In this document: positions 55,625 to 62,834 of the stretch, piece by piece | How positions within the stretch are numbered: position 1 is the first letter of the stretch | Layout: each line of letters starts with the position of its first letter | From: Nitrospira sp. SG-bin2 | Lineage (GTDB): Bacteria > Nitrospirota > Nitrospiria > Nitrospirales > Nitrospiraceae | Assembly (NCBI GenBank): GCA_002083405.1 | Contig: LVWT01000002.1 | Span: 1 to 64,000, forward strand | Direction of reading: 5' to 3' | DNA length: 64,000 nucleotides | The notes under the pieces: model-generated | Databases searched by the model: none | What the model was told of the DNA's origin: nothing | What the model saw: the letters and a program-made list of their open reading frames with translations, nothing else | Program-made: the position numbers and the translations under genes

Positions 55625-56916
55625 TTCCTACCTCCCCGCCCTTGGCCCTGTCCTCTTCCGCCTCTGCCTTCCATGGCCCCGCCGCCTCTGTAGTCGCCTC
55701 CTCCGAACGATCGAGGCGCCACCTGGGAAGAACCGCGCGGCGCCTGTTGCACCATCGGAGAACGACCTGGGTTGAACTGCCTGACCGCAGGCGCGTGGCT
55801 TTCAAAGCCCTCTCGCGGCGAAAATCTTGGCCCCGGTGGATGCCCATCGGAGCCAGGTGTTTGCCCGGATCGACCGTTCTGCTCAAAAAACTGTTGCGTG
55901 CGCGGCATCGATCGCGACGGCGCCATCGGTTGCCCCGCCGGGGGCGCAAGGAAAAGATTCGGCCGATGGGCGTCCGTGAAATGGCGCGCGCCCTGCTCCT
56001 GCCCGGCACGGGTCTCATTGCCGATGCGGGCTGGTCTTGTCGGCGCCCGGTGCGTAATCTCGTTCAATGTGCGGGGAGCGTCGGACGAGCCTGGTGCAGA
56101 CACAATTTCGTACGTCGGCATTCGAGAGGGGGCATTTCCCGGCGCAGGCGGCTGCGGAGGCGATGGAGGCCTCAGCGGGTGCCCGCCAGCAATCACCCGT
56201 TGCGCCACGACGATATGCGGGCTGGCCGGATACAGAGCTTGGGCGCTCGCCAACAAAGCCAGGGCGTGCGGCGAACTCATCCAGGAATGGGAATACCCGA
56301 CCGGCGACACCAGGACCCAGTCCGTCCAGACTTGGGAAATCATCGCGTTCGACTGCACACGATTGAGAATGTCCTGCCGCCGGTGTGCCGCCTCCTGTGT
56401 TTGCTCTGACGTTGAGGCCGTGCCTAACGCCTGATTCGCCGCATCGAGCTCCTGTTGCAGTTGCTCATTCTCCGACTTCAATACCGCCAATTGCACACGG
56501 GCATCTTCACTTTCCCGCAACGCCGCAATGGCTCGCGCCGCTTCTTCCGTGTCAATCTGCGCCAGAAGATCGACCTTCACGACAATGATTTCACCGTCAA
56601 GCGTAGTCCCAATGCGCTGGTCGAGGACAATCACCAAGCCGGCCGTGTAGGTACGGATCTCGTCTTTGGTGATGTTCATGCCACCCACCACCGTGACACT
56701 TTCCAGATAGGTGGCCACCTGTTCGAGCGCGTTCCGTTTGGCCGATTCGGTGGCAAGCCGGACTGCATCTTCGCGTGTATCGCGGTCTCCCATCCGATAT
56801 TCTCCCTCCGCGTTGACCGTCCTGACTTCAGCCCAGGCAGAAGCCGTACCAGCGCAGATGGCGATCAGAATGAGAAGCTGGACAAGAAGATGCTGTGGAC
56901 GCAGGGTTATCGGCAT
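55621..56916 (-). CDS. Exported protein with LPP20-like domain and Gly/Arg-rich tail (431 aa)
   Basis: A signal peptide ends in SAWA|E; residues ~30-135 form an LPP20/FlgT-like domain (GEYRMGDRDTREDAVRLAT), then a coiled coil (~125-180), a hydrophilic middle, and a long Pro/Gly/Arg/Gln-rich tail ending in repeated RGG (GGGDYRGGGAMEGRGGRGQG). Start MPITLRPQHL chosen because sequence further upstream belongs to the repeat element at 56940-57174. The tail looks disordered and may bind polyanions. Confidence 0.7.
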   Translation of the reverse strand: MPITLRPQHLLVQLLILIAICAGTASAWAEVRTVNAEGEYRMGDRDTREDAVRLATESAKRNALEQVATYLESVTVVGGMNITKDEIRTYTAGLVIVLDQRIGTTLDGEIIVVKVDLLAQIDTEEAARAIAALRESEDARVQLAVLKSENEQLQQELDAANQALGTASTSEQTQEAAHRRQDILNRVQSNAMISQVWTDWVLVSPVGYSHSWMSSPHALALLASAQALYPASPHIVVAQRVIAGGHPLRPPSPPQPPAPGNAPSRMPTYEIVSAPGSSDAPRTLNEITHRAPTRPARIGNETRAGQEQGARHFTDAHRPNLFLAPPAGQPMAPSRSMPRTQQFFEQNGRSGQTPGSDGHPPGPRFSPREGFESHAPAVRQFNPGRSPMVQQAPRGSSQVAPRSFGGGDYRGGGAMEGRGGRGQGQGRGGRN

Positions 56917-56939
56917 TTTAGATGGTACCAAGCAACCAT

Positions 56940-57174
56940 GCAGGATGCTCAAAATGGCCACTGATCTCACCCACCCAACCCCGGCGCGCCGAGACGCGCC
57001 ATGCCACGAGGCGACCGCAGCGAGCGAGGAGGCGAGGAGGTACATACCAAGCTTCGCTTGAACCGCTCGCTTCGATCAGATGCGAGCGGATAAGTTCTTA
57101 CCTCCACTCGGCTCATGACGTTGAGCCTCGGAGCGATGCGAGAACGCCGCTGGCGGACTTTTTCAGCATCCTGC
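56940..57174. repeat. Palindrome-ended intergenic element A, copy 2 (235 bp)
   Basis: GCAGGATGCTCAAAA and TTTTTCAGCATCCTGC are terminal inverted repeats. It shares with copy 1 (46665-46790) the blocks ACCGCAGCGAGCGAG, CGTTGAG, GCGATGCGAGAAC and GCTGGCGG.CTTTTTCA, but is longer in the middle. It lies just upstream of the minus-strand gene at 55.6-56.9 kb and before the plus-strand gene at 57.3 kb, so it sits in a divergent promoter region. Confidence 0.75.
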
Positions 57175-57326
57175 TAAATTTCACCATACCACCCGCATCC
57201 CCGTTTCGCCAGCGACACAACTGAGTCCCAACCATCTTGCCTTCCAGCTTGCCTTCCAGAAAATTCGCGTGCTAGGGTACCGGACGCATCTGGTTCATCT
57301 TGAGGAACATCCCGCGTGAAAGTCCT

Positions 57327-58355
57327 ATGGTAAGCGCCCTTCGATATCTTGCTTCATACTGTGTCGGTCTCACGGTGGTATTCCTTGAAATGACTGCCGG
57401 ATTCCCTGCATACGCAGCGCCGAATCCCGTCGGGGACACCACTGTATCGGCGTCGCCCACGGAACATGTCATCCTCTTCGTTTTAGAAGGCTTCGACCAG
57501 GACTCGCTCAAGGCCGGGACCATGCCGAGCCTGAGCAAACTGGTGAGAAACGGAGCGGCAACATGGTCTGCCACCGGCGTGAAACCGGCTCTCCGGCTCC
57601 CGACGATGGCGTCGTTGCTCACCGGCCTCCCGGTCGAGAAACATGGCATTACCTGGAACTTCTTTGAAATCAGCCGGGGCTACTCCCGTGCGCCCAGCCT
57701 GTTCGACTACCTCGATTTGAGCGGAGGCCGAGACAGCGCCATCTTCTTCATGGATGAATCGCTCTACCAACTGGCGAGGCCCGAACCCTACACCGATTAT
57801 CAGCTCTGCGGGGCCTTGCGGCCTGAATGCAGTACGGCCAAGATCGTCTCCTACATTCAACAATATTTTCAGAAAGCGTCGAGCGGCCATGGGTACGGGC
57901 ATGCGATTCTCGCTCTCCCGCATCTGTTGGTTGTCCATCTCCCGGAGCCCGGCCGGGCGGGAGTTGCGCATGGCTGGAACTCCAAAGAATATCGTGAGGC
58001 GCTGCGTACGGTCGATACGGCCATACAGTCGGTGCTGGATGTATTCAAGCAATATGCGCTGACGAACCGGACGACGGTCATGGTCACGGCGCTCAGCGGA
58101 AAGGGAATCGACCTGGGCGCCGACGCTCCGGCCGCCGATTCGCCGGTAGTCCCCTGGATCGTATCAGGCGTCGGGATCAAGCCGGGGCAAGTCATTCGCC
58201 GGCCGGTCTCGATTATCGACACCGGAGCAACCGTGATGCGTATTCTCGGACTGGACACCCATACCGAATGGGACAGTACGGCAGTCGAAGAAATCTTCCA
58301 GCCTGCGGCGACCCCCTCAACCGGATCGTCCGCCAAAAAACCGCAACGACCATGA
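57327..58355 (+). CDS. Type I phosphodiesterase-like protein, degenerate active site (342 aa)
   Basis: Signal peptide then an alkaline-phosphatase-superfamily domain: ILFVLEGFD, LRLPTMASLLTGLPVEKHGI (nucleophile Thr region), LVVHLPEPGRAGVAHGW and VTALSGKGID. In active phosphodiesterases the last motif reads SDHG and the first D-G; here Asp/His are missing (LSGKG, LEG), so metal binding is unlikely. The start ATG overlaps nothing; an upstream TTG is rejected. It is coupled by ATGA to the next gene. Confidence 0.75.
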   Translation: MVSALRYLASYCVGLTVVFLEMTAGFPAYAAPNPVGDTTVSASPTEHVILFVLEGFDQDSLKAGTMPSLSKLVRNGAATWSATGVKPALRLPTMASLLTGLPVEKHGITWNFFEISRGYSRAPSLFDYLDLSGGRDSAIFFMDESLYQLARPEPYTDYQLCGALRPECSTAKIVSYIQQYFQKASSGHGYGHAILALPHLLVVHLPEPGRAGVAHGWNSKEYREALRTVDTAIQSVLDVFKQYALTNRTTVMVTALSGKGIDLGADAPAADSPVVPWIVSGVGIKPGQVIRRPVSIIDTGATVMRILGLDTHTEWDSTAVEEIFQPAATPSTGSSAKKPQRP

Positions 58356-58816
58356 TTCATGCATTGTCTATACGCCGCCGAACCTTCATGTGCTGTGGAT
58401 TGCTCCTGGGACTACTGGCCATCACCCCGATTGGGACGGGATTGGCGAGCGGGCCGCCGCCGGCCCACCTTAAAGAGCACACCATTACCATCGATGCGAC
58501 AAAACTGGTTCCGCCCTCGTGGTGGCAAGTGCCGGGCGTCACTCCATCCATTTGGGCCTCAGATCCTGAATCACTCGACGCGCCGAAGACCTCTGAACTG
58601 CGAGCACTTGCGTTGAAACCCGGCACATACAAATTCATCAGCTTTACATTCGATTTCCCCTTTGCCGTGACGCTCGACGGCACACTCGATTTCGCCGCGT
58701 CACTCGATCAATGTATCGAAGGGCGCGGCACCCAGACGCTGGTCGTGCGGTGCAAACGCATGTACCCCCACGGCGGTGAACGGGATGATTACTACAACCA
58801 GAAACCATCGCCATGA
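58352..58816 (+). CDS. Exported hypothetical protein (154 aa)
   Basis: Starts at ATG overlapping the previous stop. The N-terminus MIHALSIRRRTFMCCGLLLG has RRR plus a hydrophobic core, a Tat- or Sec-type signal peptide. The mature part is beta-rich with no known domain. It is coupled by ATGA to the HEAT gene. Confidence 0.65.
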   Translation: MIHALSIRRRTFMCCGLLLGLLAITPIGTGLASGPPPAHLKEHTITIDATKLVPPSWWQVPGVTPSIWASDPESLDAPKTSELRALALKPGTYKFISFTFDFPFAVTLDGTLDFAASLDQCIEGRGTQTLVVRCKRMYPHGGERDDYYNQKPSP

Positions 58817-60168
58817 CACAGACACTCGAAGACCTGCTGGACGCGCTGGAAGATGTGGATGACGCCACACGCGAAGAAGCCGCCAAGACGCTGGCCGAAC
58901 GAGCGGAGCCCTCGACATTGGATGCGTTGATCCGTGCCTGCGGCGACGACTTCTGGTCCGTGCGCGCCTACGCCGGTTGCGGGGCGGCCAAAATCAGCGG
59001 GCCCAAAGCGACCGAAGCCCTCATCAACCTGTTCAACGATCCCATCATAGAGGTCCGGAACCAAGTCGTCGATGCGGTGTCCACAATGGGACCGGTAGTC
59101 GTAGACCGTCTGATCAGCGCTTTGAAAGATGAGCGGTGGCGTGTGCGCGAACATGCCGCCAAGGCCGCTGGTGGGATCAAGAATCCGAAAGCCGTCGATG
59201 CGTTGATCGCGGCTTGCCGGGACCGCGACGGAGCCGTCAAGAGCGCCGCGGCGGAGGCGCTCGGGAAGATCGGTGATGCCAAGGCAGTCCCGGCCTTGAT
59301 CAAGCTCTTTCGCGACTCCTCCAAGATCGTGCGCGAAACAGCGGGCACGGCATTGATCTATATCGGGCAGCCGTCGGTCGATCCGCTCATTGAAAACCTC
59401 AAAGACAAGGATTTCGTCGTCCGCTGCCATGCGGCTCGTGCGTTAGGCGGCATGACGACCGACTATCAGATTGGGCGAACCTGGGTGCGCGATGCGAAAG
59501 TAGTCGATGCCTTGATCGCCGCCTTGAAAGATCCGGATCGGGCTGTGCGGGAAGACGCCACGATTGCACTCGGCATGATCGGCGACCCCCGCGCAATTGA
59601 GGCGCTGATCGAAGCGATGAAGGACGGAGCGGTCAAGCGGCATGCCATCGCCTCGCTCGGCATGATCGGCGACCCCCGCGCCCTCCCGGCGGTCTTGGAC
59701 GCGCTGAAGGGAAAAGGGATCAAGCAGGAAGGCTCGCCAACTCCCGGCTGCATCGTGAGTGAAGATGCCTTCATCAAGGAGGCCGCCGCCACGGCGCTCG
59801 GCCAATTCCGCGATCCCCGCGTCATTCCCGATTTGATCGTGTTACTCAAGGACGGCGTCCTGCGGGAAAAAGCAGCGGCAGCGCTGGCAGTCATCGGCGA
59901 CACGGCGATCGAACCCTTGATCGCTTTCCTCTATGACCCAAAAGCGTCCGAAGTGGAAGCAGAACAAGAACGGGTACTCTCCTACGCATCTGTCCGGCTG
60001 ACCGCCAAGGACGCGCTTCGACTGATCGCGCTCGAAACCCTGGAAAAGCTCGGCTGGACGCCTCCCGCGGAAGAACTCGACATCAGTTCCAGCAAGGCGG
60101 ACAATCTCCGGGTCGAACGGCCGTTGGGTGAAACAGGCCGGTTCGGTCCGTCTGGTGACATGACCTAG
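58813..60168 (+). CDS. HEAT-repeat protein (451 aa)
   Basis: About eleven HEAT/PBS-lyase repeats (e.g. VDRLISALKDERWRVREHAAKA, then DRDGAVKSAAAEALGKIGDAKAV). No signal peptide, so cytosolic. It ends a three-gene operon with the phosphodiesterase-like and exported proteins; a scaffold role is likely. Related to the HEAT proteins at 6.7 and 12.5 kb. Confidence 0.85.
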   Translation: MTQTLEDLLDALEDVDDATREEAAKTLAERAEPSTLDALIRACGDDFWSVRAYAGCGAAKISGPKATEALINLFNDPIIEVRNQVVDAVSTMGPVVVDRLISALKDERWRVREHAAKAAGGIKNPKAVDALIAACRDRDGAVKSAAAEALGKIGDAKAVPALIKLFRDSSKIVRETAGTALIYIGQPSVDPLIENLKDKDFVVRCHAARALGGMTTDYQIGRTWVRDAKVVDALIAALKDPDRAVREDATIALGMIGDPRAIEALIEAMKDGAVKRHAIASLGMIGDPRALPAVLDALKGKGIKQEGSPTPGCIVSEDAFIKEAAATALGQFRDPRVIPDLIVLLKDGVLREKAAAALAVIGDTAIEPLIAFLYDPKASEVEAEQERVLSYASVRLTAKDALRLIALETLEKLGWTPPAEELDISSSKADNLRVERPLGETGRFGPSGDMT

Positions 60169-60204
60169 CTCGCATTCGCCACGATGGAAAGAGCCTATGG
60201 CCTA

Positions 60205-60415
60205 TGGCATCCGCACGTGAGGCGTGAGGGGTAAGGAGTGAGGTGTAGAAATCCAGGGCACGGAGCAGATAGCAGTGTTGGATTGAGAGTTCTCAGATAC
60301 GCTCCACCATTTTCAATTCTCAACTCACAACTGTCCGGCTCATTCGCGTGCTAGAGGCCATCAGCTATCAGCTCTTGTCCTCAGCGGGATACGCTTCACG
60401 AGATACGAGTGACGC
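60205..60415. repeat. Spacer with low-complexity repeat words
   Basis: Contains CACGTGAGGCGTGAGGGGTAAGG and CTTCACGAGATACG; the latter word also occurs, on the other strand, at 46.6 kb (CGTATCTCGTGAAG). No gene is seen. Confidence 0.5.
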
Positions 60416-60826
60416 ATGCATGAATGGGCCAAGCACGAACAGCTCATCCTGTTCGACGGGATCTGCAATTGGTGCAATGCCTGGGTCAATTTCACGATCG
60501 ACCATGACCCCCATGCGAAATTCAAATTCGGCACGCTTCAGTCTGAACCAGCGCAACAGATCCTGAAAGAACTCCGTCTCCCTGCCAAGGACTTTGAGAC
60601 CTTCCTGCTATTGGAACAGGGTCACATCTACACGAAATCCACGGCGGCCCTGAGAATCGTGAAACAGTTGTCCGGTTTCTGGCCGTTCTTCTACCTCGGC
60701 ATCGTGATTCCCCGTCCCCTTCGTGACGCCGCCTACGATTACATCGCGCGCCGGCGGTACGAGTGGATGGGCAAAGCCAACACCTGCCGTGTACCGACTC
60801 CAGCCGACTGTGACCGGTTCGTCTGA
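60416..60826 (+). CDS. Thiol-disulfide oxidoreductase, DCC family (136 aa)
   Basis: DUF393: the DCC motif is DGICNWCN (Asp14, Cys17, Cys20), then FGTLQSEPAQQIL and YDYIARRRYEWMG. The CxxC is a redox site; partners are unknown. Length matches the family. The upstream spacer holds repeat words. Confidence 0.88.
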   Translation: MHEWAKHEQLILFDGICNWCNAWVNFTIDHDPHAKFKFGTLQSEPAQQILKELRLPAKDFETFLLLEQGHIYTKSTAALRIVKQLSGFWPFFYLGIVIPRPLRDAAYDYIARRRYEWMGKANTCRVPTPADCDRFV

Positions 60827-60976
60827 ACGATTCCGTACCGTCACCGAGAGAGCCGTAATTCGTACCACGTATCTCACGAACACAGATGCAGGCCGCCATC
60901 AGTTTGACGAACCCCCTCCCATGCAGTATAGTGTGCATCATTGTGATGCATTGATGATGCACAGGAACATGGAACC

Positions 60977-61237
60977 ATGAAAGCGATTACGTTACGAAAC
61001 CTTCCACCCAAAGTCGCACGTTCTGTTCAGCAACGGGCCAAACAGAAGAAGACCAGCGTGAATAAGGCGGTGATCGATCTGTTGGAAGAATCGACGGAGG
61101 GCAAAGCAAACAAGAAAGCCCTGGTGCGCTACCATGACCTCGATCATCTTGTCGGAACCTGGACGCAGGAGGAAGCCGACGCATTTGAGAAAACGGTCAA
61201 ATCCTTCAGAACGATCGATCCAGACATGTGGAAATGA
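60977..61237 (+). CDS. VapB/FitA-type antitoxin (86 aa)
   Basis: An N-terminal ribbon-helix-helix region (KAITLRNLPPKVARSVQQRA) for DNA binding and a C-terminal toxin-binding tail. It overlaps the VapC toxin start by four bases (ATGA), the typical order. The complex should repress its own promoter. Confidence 0.8.
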   Translation: MKAITLRNLPPKVARSVQQRAKQKKTSVNKAVIDLLEESTEGKANKKALVRYHDLDHLVGTWTQEEADAFEKTVKSFRTIDPDMWK

Positions 61238-61635
61238 GCCGGCTGCTGCTCGATACCTCAGCCTATTCCGCCATCTTCCGAAAGCACCAATCGGCTCTCG
61301 ATCTGATCGAATCGACAGAGAGCCTCTACCTGACTCCCATCGTGTTGGGAGAACTGAAGGCCGGGTTTTTACTGGGCAAAAGAGGGGAAGAGAACGAGCG
61401 CGCCTTACAAGAATTTCTACGCTCTCCCAGGGTCGAAGTACTGACCATTGACCACGAAACTGCAGACCGATGGTCCATCATTGCGGCCTTCCTCAGAAAG
61501 GCTGGCACTCCCGTCGCAAGTAACGACATCTGGATTGCCGCCAGCGCGATGCAGCATGGGCTCCCCATTCTGACATCCGACCGGGATTTCCAGAAAATTC
61601 CCCAAGTGATCGTTCGCCACTTCTCGCCTGCCTGA
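61234..61635 (+). CDS. vapC: VapC-type PIN-domain toxin (133 aa)
   Basis: PIN ribonuclease with all four acidic positions: Asp7 (LLLDTSAY), Glu40 (LGELKAG), Asp98 (ASNDIWIA) and Asp116 (TSDRDF). VapC cuts tRNA or rRNA when free. It is co-translated with the antitoxin upstream. Confidence 0.9.
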   Translation: MSRLLLDTSAYSAIFRKHQSALDLIESTESLYLTPIVLGELKAGFLLGKRGEENERALQEFLRSPRVEVLTIDHETADRWSIIAAFLRKAGTPVASNDIWIAASAMQHGLPILTSDRDFQKIPQVIVRHFSPA

Positions 61636-61647
61636 CCCACATGATTC

Positions 61648-61977
61648 ATGACAGCGGCAACAAATAGGTTCGGGCAATGTGTTTGAAGATCTTGGATTCG
61701 ATAACCCTGAGGAGCACCGGGCAAAGGCTGAGCTTGCTCTGCACATCATCAAGATCATCGAAGAACGCGCGCTGACCAAAAAACAAGCGGCGACGCTTAT
61801 CGGCGTAACACAACCCGATATATCCAAGCTCAAAAGCGGCCAGCTGAAAGGTTTTCGCTGGACAGATTGTTTTTGTTTCTGCTTCGGATGAACAGAAACA
61901 TTCAGATCCGAGTGACCAAGGCAAAGGGTAAGGCAGGCAAGCTTGAAACGGTTGAGCTGAAGAGACTGAAGAGATGA
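61648..61977 (+). pseudogene. Frameshifted XRE/HTH-type antitoxin gene
   Basis: A helix-turn-helix protein (HigA-like): NVFEDLGFDNPEEHRAKAEL, KKQAATLIGVTQPDISKLKSG, then LKG before the frame is lost. Adding one T in the four-T run at 61852-61855 would restore LKGFSLDRLFLFLLRM and an end at 61977. The N-terminus also lacks an ATG in frame. Two lesions suggest a dead gene, though the 61679 GTG frame of 70 codons remains open. Confidence 0.65.
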
Positions 61978-61986
61978 TGAAGAGAT

Positions 61987-62147
61987 GGGGTCATTGCTTG
62001 ACTTTGCACTCCCTGTTTCCATTCCTCTCTGCTTTCCGCTCACCACATATCAAACTTTTCATGGAATGCCTCGTCATGCTCGGATCGCACCACCCGCCCT
62101 GTCACCCAATTCTTTACCTCCCACGTTCAAAGTCAAGCAATACCCCC
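61987..62147. mobile_element. Internally deleted REP-associated tyrosine transposase element
   Basis: Inverted repeats GGGGTCATTGCTTGACTTTG (left) and CAAAGTCAAGCAATACCCC (right) bound a 161-bp unit; inside, ATGCCTCGTCATGCT encodes MPRHARIAPPA, the start of REP-associated tyrosine (Y1) transposases. The HuH catalytic part is absent, so it is a relic or a MITE moved by a full-length copy elsewhere. Confidence 0.7.
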
Positions 62148-62217
62148 AGCCCACCAGCCCCAACTTTCTACCCTGGCAAAAATCGGGGCAGTGAAGTGCC
62201 GTGGGTTCAGCGCACTG

Positions 62218-62466
62218 TTAGGCGCTTCGCCGTCGTGCCACCGCCAGACGGTTCTGCCGAAGAACTGGTGCGAGAGCCCGGAGTGCCTCGTTCACAGACG
62301 CGCCGGTTGGAAATACGTCCAAGATATCCGGGTCAATGACTACCACGTTGGCACCCTGCGCGTACCGCGCGGCTGTGACCCCGCGCACAGCTCGTGAAAA
62401 GTCATACTCTTGGCGCATCGTGTCACGGTCGCCTGTCCGTCGTTTTTGCCTACCGCTCTTCTTCAT
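62218..62466 (-). CDS. brnA: BrnA-type antitoxin, second copy (82 aa)
   Basis: GGAGG sits before the ATG, inside the toxin gene's end (17-bp overlap). The core YDFSRAVRGVTAARYAQGANVVV then SVNEALRALAPV matches the antitoxin at 8.7 kb. Likely binds the toxin and its own promoter. Confidence 0.78.
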   Translation of the reverse strand: MKKSGRQKRRTGDRDTMRQEYDFSRAVRGVTAARYAQGANVVVIDPDILDVFPTGASVNEALRALAPVLRQNRLAVARRRSA

Positions 62467-62737
62467 ATCGCCTCCGCTCGTGCCGAGTGGCCCGTCGTGC
62501 AGAAATGAGACGGGTCCTGGGTAGTCGCTTGGCAAACGCCACCACCAGGAGCTTCCGTCGGTTGGACATACCAAGCAGCAAAGACCGATCCTCATCATGT
62601 GAGTGATCAGGGTCTGCCATCAAGAGGTTAAGCGGACCACCGAAGACCGTTGAGGCCTCGTCAAAAGTCACGCCGTGCTTGCGGACATTCGCTTCCGCTT
62701 TCACTGGGTCCCATTCGAAGATGTAACCCACTCTCAC
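62450..62737 (-). CDS. brnT: BrnT-type ribonuclease toxin, second copy (95 aa)
   Basis: FEWDPVKAEANVRKHGVTFDEA and the C-terminal RLISARRATRHERRRYEE match BrnT; length is typical. The antitoxin follows at once. This pair is diverged from that at 8.7-9.3 kb, so they are probably not cross-neutralising. Confidence 0.82.
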   Translation of the reverse strand: MRVGYIFEWDPVKAEANVRKHGVTFDEASTVFGGPLNLLMADPDHSHDEDRSLLLGMSNRRKLLVVAFAKRLPRTRLISARRATRHERRRYEEER

Positions 62738-62834
62738 CCCTCATGCAGCGGGGAGACAAGCCCCCAAGACAACCCCTAACCAGGCTCGTCCCTTTTGGTC
62801 TATACGCTGACTGCTGAAAGCTGACAGCTTGGCG

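Noticed and set aside
61985..62194. 69-codon frame
   Set aside because: It is the deleted transposase element plus flank; only MPRHARIAPPA is recognisable.
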